A stretch of DNA of 64,000 bases from UBA4572 sp049965515. GTDB taxonomy: Bacteria; Nitrospirota; Leptospirillia; Leptospirillales; Leptospirillaceae. The notes under the pieces were generated by a model that was given only the letters and a program-made list of their open reading frames with translations, was not told where the DNA came from and ran no database searches. The position numbers were made by a program, and so were the translations under genes. This document shows positions 15,870 through 24,345 of the stretch, piece by piece. The stretch covers positions 1-64,000 of the forward strand of contig JBMFWG010000003.1 of assembly GCA_049965515.1 (NCBI GenBank). The letters are read 5' to 3'. How positions within the stretch are numbered: position 1 is the stretch's first letter; each line of letters starts with the position of its first letter.

Positions 15870-17333
15870 ATGTATTCCCTTCGCCGCATTCCCTCCTTCG
15901 CCGGAACCACGGTACTTTTTTCGGCCCTTCTCCTTCTGTCTTCCTGCGCCCATTCTCCCACAACCCCGTCGGGCCCCTCCTCCCGATCGGCCCTGACCGA
16001 GCCTCCGACCCTTACCACCTATCCGGTCCCCCCTATGAAGGCCACACTCACCCGGAGTCTCCTCCCGAACGGACTCGAAGTTCTCGTCCTTCCCCGCCCG
16101 GATCTCCCGCTTATCTCCTTTCGACTGGGGATCCGTGCCGGCTCCTCCTTTGATCCCTCCGGAAAGGCGGGGACGGCGGCACTTGCCGCAGAACTTCTGA
16201 CTCGGGGAACGGCGGGCCATGATACCCTCTCGCTCTTTCATACCCTTGACGGGACCGGGGGCAGTCTTTCCGCCTCTGCCAACCGCGATATGACTGTACT
16301 GGCCGGGGACAGCCTGAGCTCCGAGGCGCCGACGCTCCTTGAGCTGGCCTCGGAAATGGTCACATCCCCCACATTCCCCCCGGGCGAATTTGAAAAGAAG
16401 AAAGAATCGACCCTCGCCTCCCTGATCGAGGAAGACAACCACCCCAGTCCGATCGCAACGAACCTTCTCTATCGCCTCGTGGAAAAGGGAACGCCTTATG
16501 CCACTCCTTCTTCCGGAACTCCCGCCTCCGTCAAAAACATTACCCGGCAGGACCTTTTGACCTTCGTGTCACATTACTATCGTCCGGACCGGGCCGTTCT
16601 TGTGGTGGCGGGAGATGTAACACCCGAATCAGGCCTGGCCCTGGCCAAGAAATATTTCTCGACCTGGCAGGCTCCCGCCGGAGCACCTCCCCTTCCCTCG
16701 AGACGCTTCTTTTCCTCCACGTCCACCTCCGGAACCTATCTCGTGGACAAACCGGAGCTTCGCCAGTCGACCGTCTTCTACGGCACCCAGGGAATCGCCC
16801 GCAAGGATCCGTCCTTCTATGACTCCCTTGTTTTCAACATGCTCCTTGGAGCCTCCCAGACCTCAACACTTAACCGGGTCGTACGACAAAAAATGGGCCT
16901 TGTCTACTATATTCACTCGGCGCTCGATGCCTCCCGTCATCGTGGTCCCTTTATCGTCTACTTTCAGACCTACGCCAAAAATACAGGAAAGGTCATGGGC
17001 GCCATGGACTCGATTCTCGCGGATTCCGTCAAGACCGCGCCCGACCCTTCGGCCGTCCATGCCATCAAGCGTCAGCTTGTTGGCGGCTTCCCCTTCCTGA
17101 TGAACACCACCCCAAAGCTTGCCCAGCTCCTTCTTGTGATTTGGTCGGATGGGCTTGACTACACCTATTTCACTGATTATCCGGAGCATGTCTCAAAAGT
17201 CACCCCCGCCTCAGTCCTGTCCGCCGGTCAGCACCTCATTAATGGCCACTCCTTTGTCACCATTGTGGTGGGTCCTGCCAAAGCCCTGAAGAAAGCCGGG
17301 GTCACCGGAATGCCCCCTCCCCCCGCCTCCTGA
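15870..17333 (+). CDS. M16-like lipoprotein without zinc motif (partner subunit)
   Basis: A 487-residue predicted lipoprotein: signal MYSLRRIPSFAGTTVLFSAL, lipobox LLSS before Cys, then a proline/threonine-rich linker. The M16 fold is clear (LPNGLEVLVLPRPDLPLISF, ITRQDLLTFVSHYYRPDRAVLVVAGDV, NRVVRQKMGLVYYIHSALDA), but the place of HxxEH reads AALAAELL, so it cannot bind zinc. It probably forms the non-catalytic half of a heterodimer with the preceding peptidase and anchors it to a membrane. The ATG at 15870 has AGGAGAACC upstream; an earlier in-frame start would spoil the signal peptide. Confidence 0.88.
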   Translation: MYSLRRIPSFAGTTVLFSALLLLSSCAHSPTTPSGPSSRSALTEPPTLTTYPVPPMKATLTRSLLPNGLEVLVLPRPDLPLISFRLGIRAGSSFDPSGKAGTAALAAELLTRGTAGHDTLSLFHTLDGTGGSLSASANRDMTVLAGDSLSSEAPTLLELASEMVTSPTFPPGEFEKKKESTLASLIEEDNHPSPIATNLLYRLVEKGTPYATPSSGTPASVKNITRQDLLTFVSHYYRPDRAVLVVAGDVTPESGLALAKKYFSTWQAPAGAPPLPSRRFFSSTSTSGTYLVDKPELRQSTVFYGTQGIARKDPSFYDSLVFNMLLGASQTSTLNRVVRQKMGLVYYIHSALDASRHRGPFIVYFQTYAKNTGKVMGAMDSILADSVKTAPDPSAVHAIKRQLVGGFPFLMNTTPKLAQLLLVIWSDGLDYTYFTDYPEHVSKVTPASVLSAGQHLINGHSFVTIVVGPAKALKKAGVTGMPPPPAS

Positions 17334-17342
17334 GAAATCCGT

Positions 17343-17381
17343 GGGCTTCTTCCCCCAGGGGAGGGAGCCCTTTTTCTTTTT
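17343..17381 (+). terminator. Predicted terminator after the M16 genes
   Basis: GGGCT...AGCCC with an inner TCCCC...GGGGA makes an interrupted GC hairpin, followed directly by TTTTTCTTTTT. It lies 10 bases after the stop of the M16-like lipoprotein gene. Confidence 0.7.
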
Positions 17382-17569
17382 CCCCCGCCCATATCCCGGA
17401 GAATCCGAAACCCTTCTGAAAGTCTCCCCTTTGTCCTCCTTCTTTTATTCGCCCGCAGAAATCCCCATTCCGACACAGACAGAGGAGTTCTCCAGGACGT
17501 GAACGCAACCGGAGAGAAATCCTTGAATATTTTGAGAATGAAGGATGAGGCGAGCGAGAGGTGAACGGG

Positions 17570-18004
17570 CTAGCGGGAAACGAAGGCGTACAGGTATTGC
17601 CATGTGGCAGGAGTCTGGGGATCTTCGATATTAAAGAGGGCAGGGACGGTGTGGTTATTTTCATCCTCAAGTTCGAAGACAACCAGATGGTATCCCAGAA
17701 AGTGTACGCGGGAGCGATCGGGAAGACGTAAACGATGGCCCTGGGAAATCATCGGAGGCAAAAGCGTGGAAAAATCCTTAATGGCAAGGGCTGAGGTAAC
17801 CGTATCGGAATCAAAGCTTACGGGAGGCTTTTCTGCGGAATCTGACTGTTTTGTGGGGGTGCGAATCCCCGCCTTCATGAGCATGCGGGTATGACGAAGC
17901 TCGCCCTTGAGATTGCCGATCTGGATCTGTTCGTAGGTGACGATCGCGGTGGAGACGAGGAAAAGAAAGAATGTTCCGCCGATAACAATCGTTCTCTCGT
18001 TCAC
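17570..18004 (-). CDS. Unrecognised single-pass envelope protein
   Basis: A 144-residue protein with one transmembrane or signal-anchor segment near the start (TIVIGGTFFLFLVSTAIVTY) followed by a short coiled-coil-like stretch (QIQIGNLKGELRHTRMLM) and a soluble, probably periplasmic domain. I know no family. GTG at 18004 is chosen because CAGGAGAC precedes it; a TTG 60 bases upstream gives a longer product without a ribosome site. Confidence 0.6.
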   Translation of the reverse strand: MNERTIVIGGTFFLFLVSTAIVTYEQIQIGNLKGELRHTRMLMKAGIRTPTKQSDSAEKPPVSFDSDTVTSALAIKDFSTLLPPMISQGHRLRLPDRSRVHFLGYHLVVFELEDENNHTVPALFNIEDPQTPATWQYLYAFVSR

Positions 18005-18117
18005 GACGCCTGTCTCCTGAAAACTTCTGGCAAGCTCCCGGGTTCCCTGTGTCAGCCCCTCCAAAAGAGCAGAGGCGGCATCAATTCACGGTTCTCGAGA
18101 GGGGTGGTCTGGCTGAC

Positions 18118-18142
18118 AAAAACGCGACCGGGGAATCCCCGG
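18118..18142 (-). terminator. Predicted terminator after the 29-residue ribosomal-type gene
   Basis: Read on the minus strand, CCGGGG and CCCCGG form a 6-bp stem around a 3-base loop, followed after five bases by five T residues. It lies about 75 bases downstream of the small COX24-like gene. Confidence 0.5.
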
Positions 18143-18218
18143 CCACGACGATCCTGACGGTCTGGCACGAAGGCCGGAACCTCTGGAACAGGCAAGGATC
18201 CGGACTCTCGTGACCGGA

Positions 18219-18308
18219 CTACTTCTTCTTGTGGCGGGACTGGCGGCGAAGCTTCTTGTACTTGTGTTTCCGAATCTTTTTGCGTCGTTTTTTAATTACG
18301 CTCGACAT
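18219..18308 (-). CDS. AURKAIP1/COX24-domain small basic protein (29 aa)
   Basis: A 29-residue, extremely basic peptide: it begins MSSVIKKRRKKIRKHKYKK and ends RRQSRHKKK before TAG. It matches the bacterial AURKAIP1/COX24 (DUF1713) family, related to a mitochondrial small-subunit ribosomal protein and thought to bind the ribosome. The conserved KKRRKKxxKHKYKK core is intact. It was missed by length-based ORF calling. GGAGAG lies about 12 bases upstream of the ATG. A promoter is predicted at 18436-18465 and a terminator at 18118, so it may form its own unit. Confidence 0.85.
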   Translation of the reverse strand: MSSVIKKRRKKIRKHKYKKLRRQSRHKKK

Positions 18309-18435
18309 ACGCTCTGTCTCTCCACCGGATCTCCCGGATCCTCATCGGGGAACGTCCGGGATCACCATCAAATGTTTGACTGAGGGCCAACAAATCAGCC
18401 TTTTTTCAGGGGAACTTATTTCGGAACAAAGAAAG

Positions 18436-18465
18436 ATATTAACGCAACCAGGATTTAAAAATCAA
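18436..18465 (-). promoter_or_regulatory. Predicted promoter for the COX24-like gene
   Basis: On the minus strand a -35 TTGATT (18460-18465) and a -10 TAATAT (18436-18441) are 18 bases apart. The -35 overlaps the end of the ftsB-like gene. Confidence 0.5.
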
Positions 18466-18815
18466 CGACTTTCTTCCTCATTTGCCCGAGGAAGAACCAG
18501 GATTTCCCCCGGACGGAGACGATGCTCTCTCTCCCGGGCCTGCCGTTCCATTTCGAAAGGATCCGTTCGCAACGCGGCCACCCGGTGATTCAGATCATCT
18601 ACGCGCTTCTCGATGCGAACGAGGGTTTTCTTTGCCTCGTTCTCCGCCATGACAGAGGAGAGAAGCGGTCCGACCCCGGTCGATGATGAGGCGACGGCAA
18701 AGAGAGCCCACAACCAGAGTCCCATTCCGGCGATCCAGTAAAAGACTAGCTGCCCCGTTCCTTGTGCAGAGTCCTTTTTCTTGACTGACGAAGACTTCCC
18801 GTGGGATTGCCCCAT
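18462..18815 (-). CDS. ftsB: FtsB/DivIC-family septum formation protein
   Basis: A 117-residue single-pass membrane protein of the division machinery that would pair with FtsL and FtsQ. A polar N-terminus of about 20 residues is followed by a membrane segment (LVFYWIAGMGLWLWALFAVA), then a coiled coil (EAKKTLVRIEKRVDDLNHRVAALR) and the FtsB-type end DPFEMERQAREREHRLRPGEILVL. The position directly after eno (5 bases) is the classical eno-ftsB arrangement, which supports the call. Confidence 0.85.
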   Translation of the reverse strand: MGQSHGKSSSVKKKDSAQGTGQLVFYWIAGMGLWLWALFAVASSSTGVGPLLSSVMAENEAKKTLVRIEKRVDDLNHRVAALRTDPFEMERQAREREHRLRPGEILVLPRANEEESR

Positions 18816-18820
18816 AGAGG

Positions 18821-20101
18821 CTATCCTCTTCTCACCAAGTCAAGGCCGGCATATCTTCCCGTGTCTCCCAAGGCCTCCTCGATCCGGAGAAGGCGGTTAT
18901 ACTTCGCCGTCCGCTCTCCACGGGCCAGCGACCCTGTCTTGATCTGCCCGGCGCCGGTCGCCACGGCAAGGTCGGCAATAAAGGTATCTTCGCTCTCGCC
19001 CGAGCGATGGGAGATCATGGCGCCCATCCGGCTCATCAGGGCCAGCCTCGTCGCCTCGACTGTCTCGGTTACAGTTCCGATCTGATTGAGCTTGACAAGA
19101 ATGGCATTGGCGGCATGGCTCCGGATTCCCTCGGCCAAAATTGAGGGGTTGGTGACAAAAAGATCATCCCCCACCAGCTGAACACGACGCCCGATGCGGG
19201 CCGTCATGGCAATCCACCCTTCCCAGTCGTCTTCAGCAAGACCGTCTTCGATGGAGACCACCGGATAGCGGGAGATGAGCTCGTCGTAATAGTCCACGAG
19301 CTTCTCGCTGGACAACCGGCGCTTTCCTCCCTCGAGTTGATAACTCCCTTCCCGGTAGAATTCTGAAGAGGCCGCATCAAGCGCCAGGGAAATCTCCTCC
19401 CCCGGGCGGTAGCCTGCTTTTTCGATCGCCATCAGGAGAAGGTCGAAGGCCTCGTCATGGGAGGCCAGCGAGGGAGCAAAGCCCCCTTCATCCCCGACCA
19501 GGGTCGTCAACCCCTTTCCCTTCAATACCCCCTTCAGGGCGGCGAAGACCTCTGCCCCCATACGCAGGGCATCGGCAAAGCTTTCGGCTCCATGGGGAAC
19601 AATCATAAACTCCTGAAAGTCCAGATTGTTGTCGGCATGGGCCCCGCCGTTGATGACATTCATGAAAGGGGTGGGAAGGGTCCGGGCGAGAGCTCCCCCA
19701 AGCCATCGGTAGAGGTCGAGTCCACGCTCCATCGCCGCCGCACGAGCTGTGGCCATGGAGACTCCCAGCATGGCATTGGCTCCCAGGACCGACTTGTTGA
19801 GGCTGCCGTCAAGCGAAATCAGCGTTTCATCAATCAGGGCCTGATCCTCCGCCGGAAGACCTTCGACCGCATCGCGGATGGGACCCTCCACATTCTCGAT
19901 GGCCTTTCTCACACCCTTTCCGCCGAATCGACCGGCATCGTGATCACGAAGCTCCAGGGCCTCCCGAGAGCCGGTCGAAGCGCCGGAGGGAACAATCGCC
20001 TGACCCATGGCCCCCGAAGAGAGGACGACTTCGACTTCAATGGTGGGATTTCCCCTTGAATCCAGGACTTCTCGGCCGTGAACGCGGTCGATTTCGCTCA
20101 A
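18821..20101 (-). CDS. eno: Enolase
   Basis: Interconverts 2-phosphoglycerate and phosphoenolpyruvate in the cytoplasm. The 426-residue product is full length: VHGREVLDSRGNPTIEVEV at the start, VPSGASTGSREALELRD, FQEFMIVPHGAESF, GDEGGFAPSL, SIEDGLAEDDW, LVGDDLFVTNP and the signature ILVKLNQIGTVTET with the SHRSGESEDTFIADLAVA block. Its ATG overlaps the stop of the tetraheme cytochrome gene (ATGA), and ftsB follows after 5 bases. Confidence 0.97.
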   Translation of the reverse strand: MSEIDRVHGREVLDSRGNPTIEVEVVLSSGAMGQAIVPSGASTGSREALELRDHDAGRFGGKGVRKAIENVEGPIRDAVEGLPAEDQALIDETLISLDGSLNKSVLGANAMLGVSMATARAAAMERGLDLYRWLGGALARTLPTPFMNVINGGAHADNNLDFQEFMIVPHGAESFADALRMGAEVFAALKGVLKGKGLTTLVGDEGGFAPSLASHDEAFDLLLMAIEKAGYRPGEEISLALDAASSEFYREGSYQLEGGKRRLSSEKLVDYYDELISRYPVVSIEDGLAEDDWEGWIAMTARIGRRVQLVGDDLFVTNPSILAEGIRSHAANAILVKLNQIGTVTETVEATRLALMSRMGAMISHRSGESEDTFIADLAVATGAGQIKTGSLARGERTAKYNRLLRIEEALGDTGRYAGLDLVRRG

Positions 20102-20598
20102 TGGAGCCTCCTTGTAAGGATGTATCTTTCATAGTGCCTCATGGACAGGGGCACCTCTCCAGAAAAATTCTGATCATCAAAATGATTGTGACACACGGCA
20201 CACTCACGTCCCGCGACGGAAAAATTCCGGTGGGCCAAACGCGCGTACCCTCGGACATGACACTTGAGACAGTTGGCGTTGGGAACTCCTCCCGGATGAT
20301 AGCTCCTGGCCGGGAAGGGATGGCCGAAAAAATGGCGCGCCAGCTCCTCAAGCCCCGTCATTTGGGCGGAAACGGCACCCACGACCCCGGGTCCAGAGTG
20401 GCAGTCGATGCAACGGCCATGGTGGAGGGCTGCTCCCGAGGACTGCCACGTCTTCCCATAGAAGGCCATCTCATGGCAAGAAAGGCAAAATCCAGGGCGA
20501 TCTTCCAGCAACCGTCCTCCGGCCGAAAGGACCACGCCAACGACAATCAGGAGAACCGCCCCTCCCAGCATCCCGACCCTTTTCCCCGGAGTTCTCAT
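20098..20598 (-). CDS. NrfH/NapC-like tetraheme c-type cytochrome
   Basis: A membrane-anchored electron carrier of 166 residues. One N-terminal membrane anchor (MLGGAVLLIVVGVVLSAGG) precedes four CxxCH heme sites: CLSCH (38-42), CIDCH (63-67), CLKCH (110-114) and CAVCH (133-137). Size, anchor and four hemes fit the NapC/NirT/NrfH quinol-dehydrogenase family, which passes electrons from the quinone pool to periplasmic reductases. No nrfA or napA is nearby; the partner is unknown. It overlaps eno by four bases, an unusual pairing of a redox protein with a glycolytic gene. Confidence 0.85.
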   Translation of the reverse strand: MRTPGKRVGMLGGAVLLIVVGVVLSAGGRLLEDRPGFCLSCHEMAFYGKTWQSSGAALHHGRCIDCHSGPGVVGAVSAQMTGLEELARHFFGHPFPARSYHPGGVPNANCLKCHVRGYARLAHRNFSVAGRECAVCHNHFDDQNFSGEVPLSMRHYERYILTRRLH

Positions 20599-20672
20599 GG
20601 TCCCTCCTGCCTGGCCTCAAGAATCTCCTCCCGGGGGGGGCAAAGACCTCCCCGGGGAGCTCGGAGGGAGGT

Positions 20673-21359
20673 CTACCGGGAAGCCTTCCCCCCCCCGGAC
20701 TCTCCCATCTTGACCGAAAGGAGACGTCTTGACCAGTGCCACTTTCCAGTCGCCGACCACCCTCCCTCTCCCACAAATCCAACACCCCGCGCATAGTACT
20801 CATACAGTATCTGGGTCGAGCGTCGGCTGATGAGGTTGTAGGAAAGTCGTCGGCGAACAACCCAGCAAACGAAGGTTCCTGCCGGCAGGGTGATACGGAC
20901 CTTTCCCCATACGCGGTCGTGGATTCGGTTCTCTCCATCCTCCCCCGACCAGGCCTCTCCCTTGCGGAAGGGAAGCCGGACGCGGACAAGGGGAGGGTGA
21001 TAGGCAAAGACAGTCTTGGAAAAGGCCGATGTGCTCGTGTTCTTGGTGTACTCTCCCGTGGCCGGATTGTATTCATAGACCGAAACAATGGTGCGGGTCG
21101 GAAAATTCAGATAGTCGATCTTTCGGGTCACCTCCACCTTTTTAGAGGGTCCCGCCCCCGGCAACGGGCGCAGGACTTCGGTGACGTGGATCCGCCCCCC
21201 CAAGCCATCAAAGGTCTTTTCCATGGGAACCAGGGGAAGATAGGCCAGGGGCCCGGAGTCCACCCCGGCCGCCCGGGCAGGACGAAGTCCCGACAGAAGG
21301 ATCATGGGGACAAGAGCGTACAATAAAACCCGGGATGTTCGACGAAAACCGCATCTCAT
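20673..21359 (-). CDS. Exported protein of unknown function
   Basis: A 228-residue secreted protein: signal peptide RRTSRVLLYALVPMILLSGLRPARA then a beta-rich soluble domain (KKVEVTRKIDYLNFPTRTIV, WVVRRRLSYNLISRRSTQIL, YEYYARGVGFVGEGG). The pattern resembles DUF3108-like or lipid-binding beta proteins, but I cannot name the family. Its ATG overlaps the TGA of gatB (ATGA), so it is the last coupled gene of the gat operon and precedes the cytochrome gene by 74 bases. Confidence 0.65.
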   Translation of the reverse strand: MRCGFRRTSRVLLYALVPMILLSGLRPARAAGVDSGPLAYLPLVPMEKTFDGLGGRIHVTEVLRPLPGAGPSKKVEVTRKIDYLNFPTRTIVSVYEYNPATGEYTKNTSTSAFSKTVFAYHPPLVRVRLPFRKGEAWSGEDGENRIHDRVWGKVRITLPAGTFVCWVVRRRLSYNLISRRSTQILYEYYARGVGFVGEGGWSATGKWHWSRRLLSVKMGESGGGKASR

Positions 21360-22843
21360 GGCGAGGGACTCCCCAGTCTGGCCCGAAGGATCTCGCCTAC
21401 CTTTTCCGGATTGGCCTTTCCCCGGGACTTCTTCATCACCCCCCCCACAAAGAAGGCAAAGAGTCGATCCTTGCCTTTCCTGTAGGACTCGACCTCAACG
21501 GGATTTTCGGCCAGGACGGCCTCGACAAGGGCCACAAGCTCCCCCTCGCCAGAGATCTGGGTAAGATTCTGGCGGGAGACAATCTCGAGCGGATCCACGC
21601 CCTCCTCCACCGCCGTGTGGTAGACCTCCTTGGCCTGGGAAAAGGAGAGGTCCCCACTGCACACTTTCCCTATGAGGGGGACGGTGGCGGAAGGGGCCGT
21701 GGAGCCCCCCAACACCGCCTCCCCCCGGAGGTTAAACTCCCGGAGAACTTCCGAGAGAACAAAGGAGATCCAGCGGTCGCGTCCCTTCTCGCCTTTTGTG
21801 ACGGGGGAGGAGTGGAGGAGGGAGACTCCTTCCTCGAAGTATGCGGCGAGGGGCTCTTCTCCCACGATCGTTTCGGCATCGGCAAGCGAGAGCCCCATCG
21901 TCTCGACGAGTCGAAAGACCCGTCTCTCGGGAAGCTCCGGCATGGCGCGGCGCTCCTCCTCCACCATGGACTCATCGATCCTCAAGGGCGGTAAATCCGG
22001 ATCCGGGAAATACCGATAATCGAGCGCCTCCTCTTTGCTCCTCATGGGCTTCGTGGCCCCCGACGCAGGATCGAAAAGACGAGTCTCCTGGCGTATGGGC
22101 TCACCCGCCTCGATGGCGTCGATCTGTCGGTCGATCTCATAGAGCATTGCCTTATGGACAAACCGGAAGGAATTCACGTTCTTGATCTCGACCCGGGTTC
22201 CGTAGGGGGCTCCGGGGCGGCGCACCGAAAGGTTGATATCGCAACGGAAGGAGCCTTCTTCCATATTTCCGTCGGAGACCCGCGTGGCGCGCAAGAGCTG
22301 GCGAAGCCTCTTGAGATAGTCGACGGCCTCGTCGGGACTTCGAATATCCGGCTCCGAGACAATCTCAAGAAGGGGAACCCCCGCCCGGTTCAGATCCACA
22401 TGGCTCTTGTCGGGAATGCCGGCATGGAGGTTTTTGCCTGCATCTTCCTCGAGATGCATCCGATGGATCCGGATGAAACGTTCTCCGGCCGCGGTCCGCA
22501 CCCGGAGGGTTCCTCCCGAAAGGAGCGGATGGGCATACTGCGAGATCTGGTAGCCCTTGGGAAGGTCGGGGTAAAAATAGTGCTTGCGCTCAAAGACACT
22601 GACGGGATTGACGGTACATCCCGCCGCCAGCCCGGCCCGCACTCCCAGGCGAACCGCCTCGCCATTGAGGACGGGAAGGGATCCCGGATGAGCCAGACAC
22701 ACCGGGCAGACAAGGGTATTGGGCGGGGCCCCGAAACGGTTCTCACAGCGACAGAACATCTTTGATTTCGTCAAAAGCTGGGTATGGACCTCAAGGCCTA
22801 CCACAATTTCATACCCGCGAAAAAGAGGCATTCCCTCACTCAC
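21356..22843 (-). CDS. gatB: Asp-tRNA(Asn)/Glu-tRNA(Gln) amidotransferase subunit B
   Basis: The tRNA-binding and glutamyl-kinase subunit of the GatCAB enzyme that converts mischarged Glu-tRNA(Gln) and Asp-tRNA(Asn). It shows YEIVVGLEVHTQLLTKSKMFCRC, NTLVCPVCLAHPGSLPVLN, HYFYPDLPKGYQISQY and the HLEEDAGK block, with a C-terminal YqeY-like domain. GTG at 22843 is preferred (GGGGGAG upstream, GTGA overlap with gatA); an in-frame ATG at 22831 has a ribosome site that is too close. Length 495 residues, slightly longer than usual. Confidence 0.95.
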   Translation of the reverse strand: MSEGMPLFRGYEIVVGLEVHTQLLTKSKMFCRCENRFGAPPNTLVCPVCLAHPGSLPVLNGEAVRLGVRAGLAAGCTVNPVSVFERKHYFYPDLPKGYQISQYAHPLLSGGTLRVRTAAGERFIRIHRMHLEEDAGKNLHAGIPDKSHVDLNRAGVPLLEIVSEPDIRSPDEAVDYLKRLRQLLRATRVSDGNMEEGSFRCDINLSVRRPGAPYGTRVEIKNVNSFRFVHKAMLYEIDRQIDAIEAGEPIRQETRLFDPASGATKPMRSKEEALDYRYFPDPDLPPLRIDESMVEEERRAMPELPERRVFRLVETMGLSLADAETIVGEEPLAAYFEEGVSLLHSSPVTKGEKGRDRWISFVLSEVLREFNLRGEAVLGGSTAPSATVPLIGKVCSGDLSFSQAKEVYHTAVEEGVDPLEIVSRQNLTQISGEGELVALVEAVLAENPVEVESYRKGKDRLFAFFVGGVMKKSRGKANPEKVGEILRARLGSPSP

Positions 22844-24345
22844 TTTTCTCCCCCCTTCTTCGGGCCGGGGGCGATCGGATGCATCGCGTGAACCCGCGGG
22901 AGGGGCATCGGCCACCGGCGGGAGATTTCCCGAGCCACGGCCAGAAGCCGACCCTCCGACCAGGGGGGCCCGATCAGATGCACTCCCACCGGCAATCCCT
23001 TGGCGTCCACACCCGCCGGAACCGACAATGCCGGAAGGCCGGCCAGATTGGCAGTGATGGTGTAAATGTCAGAAAGATACATGGAAAGTGGATCTCCGGT
23101 CTTTTCTCCAAAAGAAAAGGCGGGTGTGGGAGAGGTGGGGGTCATGATGATATCGCATCGGGAAAAGGCATCGAGGAACTCCTGGCGGATCAGGGCCTGA
23201 ACCTTGCGGGCCTTCCGGTAGAAGGCCTCCTGGTAGCCGGCCGAGAGGGCGAAGGTCCCGAGAAGGATCCGGCGTTTGACTTCGAGACCAAACCCCTTGT
23301 CCCGGGTCTCTTCATACATCTCCCGGAGGCTCCCGGAGGCTCCCGTCCGGAACCCGTACCGTACCCCATCGAAACGACACAGATTCGACGCCGCCTCCGA
23401 GGTCGCCAGGACATAGTAAACATTGATCCCCATGGCAGCATGGGCCAGCTCAATCTCCTTCTCGAGAACGCCGTCGAAGGAGAGGCCCTTCCGGACCTCC
23501 CCCAACCTCTCCCGAATGGAGCTGTCCAATCCCTCTCCAAAGAAAGCGGCGGGAATTCCCAGACGCATCCCCGAAAGGGAGGCTTGGCTGAAGTCCCGAC
23601 GCATCTCCTCGGGATCTCGGCCCTCGGTCGTCATGTCGAGAGGATCGGCTCCGGCCATCGCCACCAACGCCTCGAGGGCATCCTCAGCCTCTACGGCAAA
23701 AGGCCCAATCTGATCGAGTGAGGAGGCAAAGGCCACCAGTCCCGACCGGGAAATCCGCCCATAGGTGGGCTTTATCCCGATAACCCCGCAGAAGGCCGCC
23801 GGCTGACGGATGGACCCCCCGGTATCGGAGCCCAGAGCCAGGGGAGCCAGGCCCGCCGCCACCGCGGCCGCCGAACCGCCGGACGACCCTCCGGGAACCC
23901 GTGAGGGATCCCAGGGATTCCGGGTGGGACCGAAGGCCGAATTCTCGGTGGAGGAACCCATGGCAAACTCATCGAGGTTGGTCTTGCCCAGAACGATCGT
24001 CCCCAAAGAGAGCAGGCGGGAGACAGCGGTTGCCGTCCTCAAGGAGCGGTATCCCTCAAGAATCCGGGAGGCGCACGTGGTCGACTGATCCCGGACCTCG
24101 AGATTGTCCTTGACCATAAGAGGGTAGCCGGTCAGGGGGGAGGGGGCCTTTTCCCGCCGGAGGCGGTTGTCGAGCTGGCGGGCCCGGTTGATGGCATTGT
24201 CGTTGACGGAGAGACAGGCGTGGATCTCCTCAGAGAGCGACCGGGTCCGGTCGAGAAAGTAGGCGGTCACCTCCTCGAGGGTGAATCGGCCTTCGTCGCG
24301 TCCGCGGGCAAAATCCGCCACAGAATTAAAAAAGGGATTCTTCAT
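22840..24345 (-). CDS. gatA: Asp-tRNA(Asn)/Glu-tRNA(Gln) amidotransferase subunit A
   Basis: The glutaminase subunit of GatCAB, an amidase-signature enzyme of 501 residues. The Ser-cisSer-Lys triad is clear: Lys79 in GYPLMVKDN, Ser154 in VPGGSSGGS and the nucleophile Ser178 in GSDTGGSIRQPAAF. The ATG at 24345 overlaps the TGA of panD (ATGA); the open frame reaches nearly 300 bases further but that part is antisense-like low-complexity sequence inside panD. Confidence 0.96.
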   Translation of the reverse strand: MKNPFFNSVADFARGRDEGRFTLEEVTAYFLDRTRSLSEEIHACLSVNDNAINRARQLDNRLRREKAPSPLTGYPLMVKDNLEVRDQSTTCASRILEGYRSLRTATAVSRLLSLGTIVLGKTNLDEFAMGSSTENSAFGPTRNPWDPSRVPGGSSGGSAAAVAAGLAPLALGSDTGGSIRQPAAFCGVIGIKPTYGRISRSGLVAFASSLDQIGPFAVEAEDALEALVAMAGADPLDMTTEGRDPEEMRRDFSQASLSGMRLGIPAAFFGEGLDSSIRERLGEVRKGLSFDGVLEKEIELAHAAMGINVYYVLATSEAASNLCRFDGVRYGFRTGASGSLREMYEETRDKGFGLEVKRRILLGTFALSAGYQEAFYRKARKVQALIRQEFLDAFSRCDIIMTPTSPTPAFSFGEKTGDPLSMYLSDIYTITANLAGLPALSVPAGVDAKGLPVGVHLIGPPWSEGRLLAVAREISRRWPMPLPRVHAMHPIAPGPKKGGEK

